Shown in pieces: positions 1 through 8,044 of a stretch of DNA of 8,449 bases. The notes below the pieces were generated by a model. It was not told the origin of the DNA. It saw nothing but the letters and a program-made list of their open reading frames with translations, and did no database searches. Location of the stretch: contig CALEFD010000011.1 of assembly GCA_937876995.1 (NCBI GenBank), positions 1 to 8,449 of the forward strand. The letters run 5' to 3'. Position 1 is the stretch's first letter; each line of letters begins with the position of its first letter. The position numbers and the translations under genes were made by a program. Source of the stretch: an uncultured Bacteroidales bacterium. Lineage in GTDB: Bacteria > Bacteroidota > Bacteroidia > Bacteroidales > Bacteroidaceae.

Positions 1-1096
1 CGAAGAATACCATTTTGGAATTTACATTCTGTTCTATATGTCGTTGGGCTAATGAGAGTTCCTCCGTTAGTCCTATAATGTTTCTCTCGTTTACAAATGG
101 AGCAAATCTTGTAGAGAAGTTCTGCTCTTGCACTGTAAGGTAGTTAAGTGATGGGTTGTGAAAATTGCAGATAAAATTTTCACGTATCATACGTTGGCAA
201 TAGGTTAAAAACCTTTTTTGCCATTCACGACCATACGATGCCAATGTCTCTGCCAATGTCTTTATCTCTCTTACATTTCTTGCGTATGCCAATCGCATAA
301 TCTGCATGAAATATTCAAGATACTCTTGACTCTCTTCGTTTATTTGTATTGTTTGAAGAGCTTTATGCCAACTGCCGGAACAGATATGAGATATATTCTG
401 TGCAGAGGCACTGTCTAAACTATATGGCGGCTGTTGGAGTCTGGCAGTTATTTCGTTCTCCGACAGTCGTTTGAACTCTATTCGTTGTGTACGGCTTATT
501 ATAGTTTCCAATATCATTTCCGGATTATTAGAGACCAAAATGAACACCGTTTTCTGCGGGGGCTCTTCTAACAGTTTAAGCAGGCTGTTTGAACAAGCCG
601 GATGCATCTTTTCCGGATACCAGATAATTGCAATTTTGTAACCTCCTTCGGTAGATTTCAGAGATAGTTTGTTGGTGATTATATCACTTTCGGCTGCAAA
701 TATCTGTGCTTGTTTGTTTTCTGCTCCAAGTGATTCAAGCCACTCTTCTAAGTTGAAATACTCCTTTTCGGTTATTATCTCACGCCAACTCTTTATTTCG
801 TCATCACATCGGGTTGGATTTTGCGATGACTTGCTTTTGTTGATAACAGGATATACAAAATGTAGGTCGGGATGTACAAGTTTGTTCATCTTGTAACACG
901 ATGGGCAAGTACCGCAAGAATCGTTTTCAGAACTATTCTTACATAGCAGATAACGGGCAAAAGCTATAGCCATCTGAAGCTTGCCTGTGCCTTCCGGGCC
1001 ACTGAACAGCAGTGCGTGAGGGATTGTACCCTGACGCACCATATTCAGCAGTCTTGCTTTAATATCTTCTTGTCCTATAATATCCTTAAAATACAT
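1..1096 (-). CDS. holB: DNA polymerase III subunit delta-prime (clamp-loader subunit), C-terminus cut by window edge
   Basis: This is the delta-prime subunit of the clamp loader, which helps open and load the beta sliding clamp during replication. I translated 365 codons from the ATG at 1096; the frame stays open to the left edge, so only a short C-terminal piece is likely missing (relatives are around 370-380 aa, from memory). Visible features: N-terminal F-x-D-I-I-G-Q-E; a P-loop-like GPEGTGKL (33-40); a four-cysteine zinc knuckle at C52, C61, C64 and C67; LLKLLEEPP (172-180); a sensor-1-like SNN (189-191); and SRT (201-203) where clamp-loader subunits usually have SRC. The Walker B position reads IIWYPEKM (157-164) without an acidic pair, and the P-loop ends in Leu rather than Ser/Thr. 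This fits a delta-prime that does not hydrolyse ATP. The start is 15 bp after the fumarase stop, so it is probably co-transcribed with the upstream genes. Confidence 0.9.
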   Translation of the reverse strand, partial: MYFKDIIGQEDIKARLLNMVRQGTIPHALLFSGPEGTGKLQMAIAFARYLLCKNSSENDSCGTCPSCYKMNKLVHPDLHFVYPVINKSKSSQNPTRCDDEIKSWREIITEKEYFNLEEWLESLGAENKQAQIFAAESDIITNKLSLKSTEGGYKIAIIWYPEKMHPACSNSLLKLLEEPPQKTVFILVSNNPEMILETIISRTQRIEFKRLSENEITARLQQPPYSLDSASAQNISHICSGSWHKALQTIQINEESQEYLEYFMQIMRLAYARNVREIKTLAETLASYGREWQKRFLTYCQRMIRENFICNFHNPSLNYLTVQEQNFSTRFAPFVNERNIIGLTEELSLAQRHIEQNVNSKMVFF

Positions 1097-1111
1097 TTGT
1101 ATATGTCTGGT

Positions 1112-2752
1112 TTACAGGATTGTACAACCGCAACTTGGCTTTAGCTGTTTGAAGAAATCGTTACCCTTGTCATCTACAAGAATAAATGCAGGGAAATCTT
1201 CTACTTCAATCTTCCAGATAGCCTCCATACCCAGTTCAGGATATTCTACGCATTCAATAGACTTGATGTTGTTCTGTGCAAGTATGGCAGCAGGACCACC
1301 TATTGAACCTAAATAGAAACCACCATGTTTCTGGCAAGCATTTGTAACGTCTATTGAACGGTTACCCTTTGCCAACATGATAAGTGAACCTCCATTAGCC
1401 TGGAATTCGTCAACGTATGGATCCATACGTCCGGCTGTAGTTGGTCCCATTGAACCGCAAGCCATTCCTGCAGGAGTCTTTGCAGGACCTGCATAGTAGA
1501 TAGGATGGTTCTTCATATATTCCGGCATTGGTTCGCCTGCATCAAGACGTGCTTTGATTTTTGCGTGGGCTATATCGCGTCCTACTATGATAGTACCGTT
1601 AAGTGAGAGTCTGGTAGATACAGGATACTGGCTCAATATCTTACAAACTTCACTCATTGGCTGGTTCAGATCTATTTTTACAACTTCGCCTTCGCCTGCA
1701 TTTCTCAACTCTTCAGGTATCAGTTCGTATGGTTTGTCGTCCATCTTTTCAATCCAGATACCATCCTTGTTAATCTTACACTTGATGTTACGGTCTGCAG
1801 AACAGCTTACGCCTAAACCTATAGGGCAGCTTGCGCCATGACGTGGCAGACGTATTACGCGTACATCGTGAGCCATATATTTGCCGCCAAACTGTGCGCC
1901 CAAACCAATCTTGTAAGCCTCTTGTAATAGCTGTTTTTCTAACTCTATGTCGCGGAATGCACGACCGGTTTCATCGCCTGTAGTTGGAAGTTCGTCATAA
2001 TTGTGTGTAGATGCAAGTTTAACTGTTAACAGGTTCTTTTCTGCACTTGTTCCACCTATTACAATTGCAATATGGTATGGAGGACAAGCTGCTGTTCCCA
2101 AACTCTTCATCTTTTCTACAAGGAATGGAACCAATGTGCCGGCATTCTGTATGCGTGCTTTGGTCTCCTGATAGAGATATGTTTTGTTTGCAGAACCACC
2201 ACCTTTGGTTACGCAGAGGAAATGATATTCCATACCTTCTGTAGCCTCTAAATCTATCTGTGCAGGCAGATTGCATTTGGTGTTAACTTCGTCATACATA
2301 GTAAGCGGAGCGTTCTGGCTATAACGCAGGTTCTCTTCTGTGTAGGTTTTATAAACACCTAATGAAAGAGCCTCTTCGTCACAGTAACCTGTCCATACCT
2401 GCTGACCTTTTTCACCATGAATAATAGCTGTACCGGTATCCTGACAAAGCGGTAACTTACCTTTTGCAGAAACTTCTGCATTGCGCAAGAATGTAAGAGC
2501 TACATACTTGTCGTTATCGCTTGCTTCCGGGTCTCTCAATATTTTGGCTACCTGTTCGTTGTGTGAACGGCGCAACAGGAACGATACATCGCGGAAAGCG
2601 GCATTAGCCATTTTTGTAAGACCCTCCTTTTCAATTTTCAGGATAGGTTTGCCTTCGAACTCGCTTACACTTACATGATCTTTTGTAAGCAGATAGTACT
2701 CTGTTTTGTCTTCGCCCAACTGAAACATTGGAGCATACTTGAATTTATCCAT
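1112..2752 (-). CDS. fumA: Class I (iron-sulfur) fumarate hydratase
   Basis: This enzyme interconverts fumarate and (S)-malate in the cytoplasm. In fermentative Bacteroidales it normally runs in the reductive branch from oxaloacetate to succinate, supplying fumarate reductase. At 546 aa it is the full length of the single-chain FumA/FumB type, with the alpha-like half first and the beta-like half last. The three cluster-binding cysteines expected for the [4Fe-4S] centre are present with family spacing: C103 in PLCQDTG, C223 in TAACPP and C317 in GVSCSADR. The C-terminal half carries GRDIAHAK (391-398), YYAGPAKTP (419-427), GSMGPTTAGRMD (433-444) and KHGGFYLGSIGGPAA (475-489), all typical of the class. 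The start MDKFKYAP lies 12 bp after the hflX stop. The gene is unrelated in sequence to oxygen-stable class II FumC. The oxygen-labile cluster agrees with an anaerobic host. Confidence 0.96.
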   Translation of the reverse strand: MDKFKYAPMFQLGEDKTEYYLLTKDHVSVSEFEGKPILKIEKEGLTKMANAAFRDVSFLLRRSHNEQVAKILRDPEASDNDKYVALTFLRNAEVSAKGKLPLCQDTGTAIIHGEKGQQVWTGYCDEEALSLGVYKTYTEENLRYSQNAPLTMYDEVNTKCNLPAQIDLEATEGMEYHFLCVTKGGGSANKTYLYQETKARIQNAGTLVPFLVEKMKSLGTAACPPYHIAIVIGGTSAEKNLLTVKLASTHNYDELPTTGDETGRAFRDIELEKQLLQEAYKIGLGAQFGGKYMAHDVRVIRLPRHGASCPIGLGVSCSADRNIKCKINKDGIWIEKMDDKPYELIPEELRNAGEGEVVKIDLNQPMSEVCKILSQYPVSTRLSLNGTIIVGRDIAHAKIKARLDAGEPMPEYMKNHPIYYAGPAKTPAGMACGSMGPTTAGRMDPYVDEFQANGGSLIMLAKGNRSIDVTNACQKHGGFYLGSIGGPAAILAQNNIKSIECVEYPELGMEAIWKIEVEDFPAFILVDDKGNDFFKQLKPSCGCTIL

Positions 2753-2764
2753 ATCGCTATATTT

Positions 2765-4027
2765 TTATTGTTCGTATTCTGTATCGGGGTAGAGGAAATC
2801 GTTGTACGGATATTTCTGTACGTGAAGCTGTTTCACCCTGTCGTAAAGCACGCTTCTCAGTTCCTCTATATTGGTTCGTTTGGTTGCAGAGATGAATAGA
2901 CATTCTCCGTCTAATTTTGCCATCCAGGTCTGCATCAGTTCTTCAATTGTAACATTCTCTTTTGTGGCAGGCGTCAAATCATCGGCCTCTTTTTCTACCC
3001 ATGAATATGCATCTATCTTATTGAATATCACAATGCTGGGCTTATCTCCTGCGCCAAGTTCAGACAGTGTCTTTTCCACAACTGTCATCTGGTCTTCAAA
3101 ATCGGGGTGCGATATATCTATTACGTGAAGCAAAAGGTCGGCTTCGCGAACTTCGTCCAGTGTGGATTTGAATGATTCTACCAAATCTGTGGGTAGCTTG
3201 CGAATAAATCCTACAGTATCGGAAAGCAGGAACGGCAGGTTTTCTACTACTACTTTTCTAACTGTGGTGTCAAGTGTTGCAAAGAGTTTGTTTTCTGCAA
3301 AAACATCGCTCTTTGACAGCAGATTCATCAGTGTGGATTTACCTACGTTTGTATATCCAACCAGCGCTACGCGGATTAATCTGCCACGATTTTTGCGCAT
3401 TGTCGATTTCTGTCTGTCAATATCTTGCAGTTGCTGTTTAAGCCACGAAATTCGTTTGGTTATTATTCGGCGGTCCATTTCAAGCTGGGTTTCACCCGGT
3501 CCGCGCAGACCAACACTACCCTTACCGCCTCCGGCACCTGAACCACCACCCTGGCGTTCCAGGTGGGTCCACATTCGTTGCAGTCTGGGCAACAGATATT
3601 TGTACTGTGCCAGCTCTACCTGTGTCTTTGCGTGGGCTGTTTGTGCACGCATGGCGAATATGTCCAATATTAGTGATGTCCTGTCCAGAACTTTTACGTT
3701 CAGAGCCTTTTCAATGGCTGACATCTGTTTGGCTGTCAGTTCATCGTCAAATATAGCCATTCCCACTTCGTCTTCAAGGTCGGCCATTTTATCTATGTAG
3801 GCTCTTATCTCTTCTAATTTACCTTTTCCAACGTATGTGGCAGAATTTGCTGCTGTGATTTTCTGGGTAAAACGACGCATAACCCTTACTCCGGCAGTAT
3901 CTGCCAGAAACTCCAGTTCGTCAAGATACTCTTCTGTCTTGCGCTCGTTCTGTTCCTGGGTGATGATACCTACAAGTACGGCGGTTTCTGCTCTATTATC
4001 GGCTGTTACTATAAATTCTTCTTTCAT
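2765..4027 (-). CDS. hflX: GTPase HflX (ribosome-associated)
   Basis: HflX is a TRAFAC-class GTPase that binds the large ribosomal subunit and is known from other bacteria to split or rescue stalled 70S ribosomes under stress. I place the start at ATG 4027 (MKEEFIVTADNR), giving 420 aa. Domains: an N-terminal HflX-specific domain (about 15-130, with YVGKGKLEE at 65-73 and DRTSLILDIFA at 115-125); a basic/glycine-rich linker GGGSGAGGGKG (160-170) leading to GLRGPGETQLE (173-183); and a G domain with G1 GYTNVGKST (224-232), G2 region FATLDTT (249-255), G3 DTVGF (270-274), G4 NKID (336-339) and G5 SAT (380-382). The start codon overlaps the rsmI stop as ATGA, implying translational coupling. A longer in-frame reading to 4138 is possible, but its extra 37 residues lie inside rsmI and are low-complexity and basic, so I reject it. 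Confidence 0.95.
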   Translation of the reverse strand: MKEEFIVTADNRAETAVLVGIITQEQNERKTEEYLDELEFLADTAGVRVMRRFTQKITAANSATYVGKGKLEEIRAYIDKMADLEDEVGMAIFDDELTAKQMSAIEKALNVKVLDRTSLILDIFAMRAQTAHAKTQVELAQYKYLLPRLQRMWTHLERQGGGSGAGGGKGSVGLRGPGETQLEMDRRIITKRISWLKQQLQDIDRQKSTMRKNRGRLIRVALVGYTNVGKSTLMNLLSKSDVFAENKLFATLDTTVRKVVVENLPFLLSDTVGFIRKLPTDLVESFKSTLDEVREADLLLHVIDISHPDFEDQMTVVEKTLSELGAGDKPSIVIFNKIDAYSWVEKEADDLTPATKENVTIEELMQTWMAKLDGECLFISATKRTNIEELRSVLYDRVKQLHVQKYPYNDFLYPDTEYEQ

Positions 4028-4731
4028 TTTTCTTCTCTCTTCTTTTCTTCTTTTCCTCCCACTATCATTACTATCTCTCCTTTGGGTTCGTGAGCAGTAA
4101 AGTGTTCTATCAGTTCGCCAAGTGAGCCCCGTACACACTCTTCGTGTATTTTCGAAATCTCGCGACAGACTGCTGCAGGTCTTTCACTGCCAAAAGCCTC
4201 TGCAAACTGTGTCAGTGTTTTTACTACGCGATATGGCGATTCATAGAATATCATTGTTCTGGATTCATCTTTAAGTGATGCAATCTTGGTAGCACGTCCC
4301 TTTTTTTGTGGTAGAAAACCTTCAAAACAGAATCTGTCGCAGGGTAGGGCTGAATCTACAAGTGCCGGAACAAAAGCTGTTGCTCCCGGCAGACATTCTA
4401 CATCTACTCCGCAGCTAACGCATTGACGTACCAGCATAAAACCCGGATCGGAAATAGCCGGAGTTCCTGCATCGCTTATCAAGGCTATAGATTCACCGCT
4501 CAAAATGCGTTCTGCTATGTGAGAAACTGTTTCGTGTTCGTTAAATTTATGATGTGACTGTAGTGGCTTCTTTATATCAAAATGCTTTAACAGAATACCG
4601 CTGGTGCGGGTATCTTCTGCCAGAATAAGGTCAACTTCTTTCAATATTTTGATTGCCCTTAATGTTATATCTTCCAGATTTCCTACCGGGGTAGGTACCA
4701 AGTATAATTTTCCTGCCATCTTTTTAGTCAT
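4024..4731 (-). CDS. rsmI: 16S rRNA (cytidine-1402-2'-O)-methyltransferase RsmI
   Basis: RsmI transfers a methyl group from S-adenosylmethionine to the 2'-OH of C1402 in the decoding centre of 16S rRNA. The 235-aa product shows the tetrapyrrole-methylase-like fold signatures of the family in order: LYLVPTPVGNLEDITLRA (9-26), LAEDTRTSG (38-45), ISDAGTPAISDPG (85-97), CLPGATAFVPALVDSALP (113-130), FEGFLPQKKGR (136-146), FYESPYRV (162-169) and CREISKIHEE (189-198). It lacks the extra C-terminal region of the longer E. coli protein, which I believe is usual for Bacteroidetes. The C-terminus is a highly charged Lys/Glu tail whose DNA is a purine run leading into hflX. A second in-frame start at 4719 (MAGKLYL) is plausible; the promoter-like element at 4742-4749 would give a better-sized leader for that one. 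It is the first gene of the minus-strand block. Confidence 0.95.
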   Translation of the reverse strand: MTKKMAGKLYLVPTPVGNLEDITLRAIKILKEVDLILAEDTRTSGILLKHFDIKKPLQSHHKFNEHETVSHIAERILSGESIALISDAGTPAISDPGFMLVRQCVSCGVDVECLPGATAFVPALVDSALPCDRFCFEGFLPQKKGRATKIASLKDESRTMIFYESPYRVVKTLTQFAEAFGSERPAAVCREISKIHEECVRGSLGELIEHFTAHEPKGEIVMIVGGKEEKKREEK

Positions 4732-4741
4732 TATCAGAGAG

Positions 4742-4749
4742 CAAAATTA
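4742..4749 (-). promoter_or_regulatory. Putative -7 element for the rsmI-hflX-fum-holB block
   Basis: Read on the minus strand this is TAATTTTG, an exact match to the Bacteroidetes -7 consensus TAnnTTTG. It lies 10 bp upstream of the first rsmI ATG (4731) and 22 bp upstream of the second (4719). The partner is weak: minus-strand TTG triplets occur 14 and 23 bp further upstream, not at the preferred distance of roughly 17-21. If used, transcription would begin near 4735, almost leaderless for the first ATG. It is the only good match in this intergenic region in this orientation. Confidence 0.35.
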
Positions 4750-4824
4750 AATAAAATAATTCTCAATTTATGCAATTTGCCACCTTATTAAATGGGTTAA
4801 AATTTTTATATGCCATAAATATAG

Positions 4825-4852
4825 TTGTTTTAACTCATTTGTACTATCTTTA
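4825..4852 (+). promoter_or_regulatory. Putative Bacteroidetes promoter for the DUF6057-like/PD40 operon
   Basis: TTG at 4825-4827 and TATCTTTA at 4845-4852, separated by 17 bp, match the TTG/TAnnTTTG arrangement except for the last base of the -7 box. The predicted transcript starts near 4858 and has about 30 nt of leader before the ATG at 4887. This position argues against an upstream in-frame ATG at 4770, which would lie outside the transcript. Confidence 0.5.
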
Positions 4853-4886
4853 CATTCTGTATGCAAAGAATTTTTACGTAAGAAAT

Positions 4887-6611
4887 ATGAAAAAAATATT
4901 GAAGTTTTCAGGCATAGTATATCTGCTGTTGTTTTTTGCGGCAATATCCATTTTTTACTTATTGTATGTCCCTTACCAGATAGGTTTTAAAGAGCAGGCC
5001 GGCATCTTTATGTTTCTCTCCTCTTATCTGGAGCAATATTTGCAAAAACCGGCCATTTTATCGGGAATTTTGGGCGATTTTCTGACACAGTTTCTGGCAC
5101 TAAAGGTGTGGGCTGCAGCTATTCCTTTGCTACTGCTTCTGCTTGTGTGGATTGGGACAGTTTGTTTACTAAAAAAGGCTGGAGGAAAATCGGCATCGTA
5201 TATTAGTGCACTATTGGTGGTAGCGGTAGAGGTAGGATTGATAGTCTTTCTTAATTATCCGTTGTCATCTACTGTAGGTCTTGTCATTTCTATCTGGACT
5301 GCAAACCTTCTGGCTGCTATCTCAGACAGAACATTCTCAAGAATCAGTTTTATTATAGTCATACCATTGCTATATGTATTGAACGGTGCTTCAGTCTTTA
5401 CCTTTATGATAGCAATGATAATTCTGAATCTAAAGGACTGGAAGTTTTATATCCCAACCTCTATTGCCGGATTTCTAATTGTTGCATTGATGGGACATTT
5501 TTATAATCTCACTTTATTGCAATCTTTAATTTATCCGGTTATGAATGGATATGTGGTTCCACCTGCTGTTTTTCTGGCTCTTGTGCCAGTAGCATTTCTC
5601 ATTGCAATGATTTGCGGAAAATTCAATGTGTATGGATGGATTATGGCGCTTCCTGTATCGGCAGCACTGTTTTTAGCTATGTATCTTTCGTATGACAAGA
5701 AAACTGAATATGCAGTAGAATTGGCTACTCACGCATATAACGATGATTGGGCGCAGGTTAAAAGAATGTCGTTAGATAACAAACTGAATCATCGCTTGGG
5801 TATCTTCTATAGAAATCTCTCTTTTGCAAAAGAGGGTAAACTTGCTCAGGAACTCTTCAAATATCCGCAGATGGCTGCCGATGGTCTCTTTATGAATCTG
5901 CAGCCGGGTGTAACATTTCTTGAGGTTTTCAGCTATTTGGATCAGTTGTTAGAAGTGGGCGATGTGTCGCAAGCTACTGATTGTGCTCTTTTGTGTCAGA
6001 CTGTTATGCCAAAAGCATATTCATCTCGCGGAATTAAAAATCTGGCCGAGATAGCATTGATAGTAGGCGATAAGGATGTAGCCAACAAATATCTTGATAT
6101 GCTTCAAGCTACATCGCTTCATAAAAAGTGGGCGCTAAAGATGAAAGAGTATATGGCAGCAGATTCGCTTCCTTCGGAATATATTCCATATCGTAACAGA
6201 ATGCCTCTATATGATTATGCATATCGGCAGAACAATTGGTACGAATCATTATCGGCAATGGCTAATGCAAATCCCTATAATGTAACAGCAATAGATTATC
6301 TGCTTTCGGCCTGTCTGTTAAACAAGAATTACCAGACATTTGTATCCTACTACGACAGATATTATCTGAATAAGCTGGACAGATTGATTCCTGTTCCCGA
6401 TGTATATCAGCAAGCTTTGTTGTTGCAAGCAACCGATGATGAAAGCCTGCAACAGTTAATGGAAAAATATGGTATCTCTATGCAGATGGTTGAATACTAT
6501 TTCGCTTTTGTTGATGCACAGGCAGAAACACAAGGCGATATTCGTTATTTGGCAGATTTTGCTGGTACCTATTGGTATTATATGATTTTAGCAAGATTTA
6601 ATGCACAATGA
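4887..6611 (+). CDS. Polytopic membrane protein with helical C-terminal domain (DUF6057-like)
   Basis: Function unknown. From the ATG at 4887 (MKKILKFSG) the product is 574 aa. The first half is strongly hydrophobic, with about eight candidate membrane segments near residues 9-28, 75-97, 106-124, 126-146, 152-183 (one or two), 189-205, 226-243 and 250-268. From about residue 270 the chain becomes soluble and helical, rich in Tyr, Leu, Ala and Asn with a TPR-like look (for example 281-360 and 440-515), although no strict TPR consensus repeats. The layout resembles the Bacteroidetes family I recall as DUF6057; this is from memory. The longer reading from 4770 adds 39 residues encoded over the promoter and is rejected. 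The stop overlaps the next start as ATGA, so the two proteins are made together. The topology suggests an inner-membrane anchor presenting a helical scaffold, possibly to the downstream lipoprotein. That role is inference. Confidence 0.8.
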   Translation: MKKILKFSGIVYLLLFFAAISIFYLLYVPYQIGFKEQAGIFMFLSSYLEQYLQKPAILSGILGDFLTQFLALKVWAAAIPLLLLLLVWIGTVCLLKKAGGKSASYISALLVVAVEVGLIVFLNYPLSSTVGLVISIWTANLLAAISDRTFSRISFIIVIPLLYVLNGASVFTFMIAMIILNLKDWKFYIPTSIAGFLIVALMGHFYNLTLLQSLIYPVMNGYVVPPAVFLALVPVAFLIAMICGKFNVYGWIMALPVSAALFLAMYLSYDKKTEYAVELATHAYNDDWAQVKRMSLDNKLNHRLGIFYRNLSFAKEGKLAQELFKYPQMAADGLFMNLQPGVTFLEVFSYLDQLLEVGDVSQATDCALLCQTVMPKAYSSRGIKNLAEIALIVGDKDVANKYLDMLQATSLHKKWALKMKEYMAADSLPSEYIPYRNRMPLYDYAYRQNNWYESLSAMANANPYNVTAIDYLLSACLLNKNYQTFVSYYDRYYLNKLDRLIPVPDVYQQALLLQATDDESLQQLMEKYGISMQMVEYYFAFVDAQAETQGDIRYLADFAGTYWYYMILARFNAQ

Positions 6612-8044
6612 TTATGAAAAAGATATTTATAGTACTTTCTACCGCATTGCTTATATTGGCAGGCTGTTCAAAAAGCAGTACAACCATAACAGTAGATAAT
6701 ATTTTTCCATACTATTCCGATGTGGTTCTGCCATGTAATATAGCACCCCTTAACTTTATGGTTGAGGGTGCAGACAAGGTGTCAGTATCCATTAAGGGCA
6801 ACAGTGAATATACCTTCTCAGATGGTGGCGAAACTCTGTCATTTCCACTAAAGAAATGGAAAAAAATGCTCAGCGCAGAGAAAGGAAACAGCCTGAATGT
6901 ATCTGTTTATGTTAATGGAAATGCAGATGCATTAACCACCTTTAAATGGACAATTTCTGCCGATTCCATCGATAAATATTTAAGTTACAGACTTATTGAA
7001 CCAGCATACGAAGTGTGGTCTGACATTAAAATAGAGGAGCGTAATATGGAGTCCTTTTCAGTTCGTTATATAGGCGATAACAATACTGCCGACAAATGTT
7101 GTATAAACTGTCACACTACAAACAAACAGGGTACATCGTTTATGCATCTTCGTGGCGCAAACGGAGGTACTATCTTGAACAGAAATGGTGAAATCATTAA
7201 GTTGAACACTAAAACCGAAACAACAGGAAATACTGTTTATGGTGATATTTCAACAGATGGCAGATATGGTGTGTTTACCACTGCCGATATTAAGTTTGCC
7301 ATACATTCCCACTATACACAGCGTATGGAGGTATATGATTCATCCAGTGATTTGGTGGTTTTGGATTTTGATAACCTGACAGTTACCGATGCTCCATCAG
7401 TAAAAGGTAGTGAATATCAGGAAACATTCCCCTGTTTCTCTCCAAACGGTCAGACTATATTCTTCTGTAGGGCCAAACATCAGCCTCAGCCTGATAGTCT
7501 TAAACAGATGAAATACGATATCGCCGCCGTTCAGTTTGATCCAGAATCAGGTAAGATAGGCAATAAGGTTTACACTGTGGTAAGTACAGAGGGTAAAGAT
7601 CTGTCATTCAGCCATCTGAAATGTTCTCCGGATGGACTCTACTTGATGGCAACAGCAGCATCGTATGGAACATTCCCTGTGTGGCATCAAGAGAGCGAAC
7701 TTTGGCTAATAGATCTGCGTACCGGTGCTGTAAATATTATGCAAGATACCAACGATCGGTATGCCGATACTTATCATAGCTGGAGCAGTAACAGCCGTTG
7801 GGTGGTATTTGCATCAAAGCGTGACGATAAGGTGTATGGACGTCCATATATAGCGCACATAGATGAAAACGGTCAGGTATCAAAAGCATTCTTGTTGCCT
7901 CAGCGCAATCCAAAACTCTATAAAACTACGTTGAAATCGTTCAATTTGCCAGAACTTTCATCGTGGAAAGAGAACTACAATGCTCGCGATATCTCTGTTC
8001 TATACAACAATATTGAACCTACCCAAGTTACATACAAACAGTAA
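6608..8044 (+). CDS. TolB/PD40-like beta-propeller lipoprotein with a CxxCH haem-c motif
   Basis: Exact function unknown. The 478-aa product begins with a lipoprotein signal: basic N-terminus, hydrophobic core (residues 6-18), lipobox LAGC with C20 as the lipidated residue. The residues after C20 (SKSSTT) lack the acidic run that drives Bacteroidetes surface export, so a periplasm-facing location is more likely. An N-terminal beta-rich region (about 25-125) is followed by CINCH (165-169), a canonical CxxCH site for covalent haem c, then FMHLRGANGGT (178-188). Propeller-type repeats follow: GDISTDGRYGVFTTAD (212-227), FPCFSPNGQTIFFC (274-287), LKCSPDGLYLMATA (337-350) and HSWSSNSRWVVFASK (390-404). 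Similar Bacteroidetes proteins are usually labelled PD40 or 'cytochrome c biosynthesis' proteins. A second start at 6614 (MKKIFIV) is equally good for the signal peptide. I chose 6608 because it overlaps the upstream stop. Haem attachment is predicted, not shown. Confidence 0.85.
   Translation: MIMKKIFIVLSTALLILAGCSKSSTTITVDNIFPYYSDVVLPCNIAPLNFMVEGADKVSVSIKGNSEYTFSDGGETLSFPLKKWKKMLSAEKGNSLNVSVYVNGNADALTTFKWTISADSIDKYLSYRLIEPAYEVWSDIKIEERNMESFSVRYIGDNNTADKCCINCHTTNKQGTSFMHLRGANGGTILNRNGEIIKLNTKTETTGNTVYGDISTDGRYGVFTTADIKFAIHSHYTQRMEVYDSSSDLVVLDFDNLTVTDAPSVKGSEYQETFPCFSPNGQTIFFCRAKHQPQPDSLKQMKYDIAAVQFDPESGKIGNKVYTVVSTEGKDLSFSHLKCSPDGLYLMATAASYGTFPVWHQESELWLIDLRTGAVNIMQDTNDRYADTYHSWSSNSRWVVFASKRDDKVYGRPYIAHIDENGQVSKAFLLPQRNPKLYKTTLKSFNLPELSSWKENYNARDISVLYNNIEPTQVTYKQ

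Noticed and set aside
218..896. Plus-strand open frames at 218-418 and 669-896
   Set aside because: They are antisense to holB, whose conserved motifs establish the minus-strand frame. Their translations show no recognisable domains.
1554..3800. Open frames antisense to, or in alternative frames of, the fumarase and hflX genes, including a 212-codon one at 3162-3800
   Set aside because: They are shadows of strongly conserved genes. The long one reflects codon bias of hflX on the other strand and shows no domain of its own.
4028..4138. 37-residue N-terminal extension of HflX from an upstream in-frame ATG
   Set aside because: It lies wholly inside rsmI, is basic and low in complexity, and the ATG at 4027 gives the normal HflX N-terminus with an ATGA overlap.
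4770..4886. 39-residue N-terminal extension of the membrane protein from ATG 4770
   Set aside because: It would span the predicted promoter and start site at 4825-4858. MKKILKFSG at 4887 is a natural N-terminus for a membrane protein.
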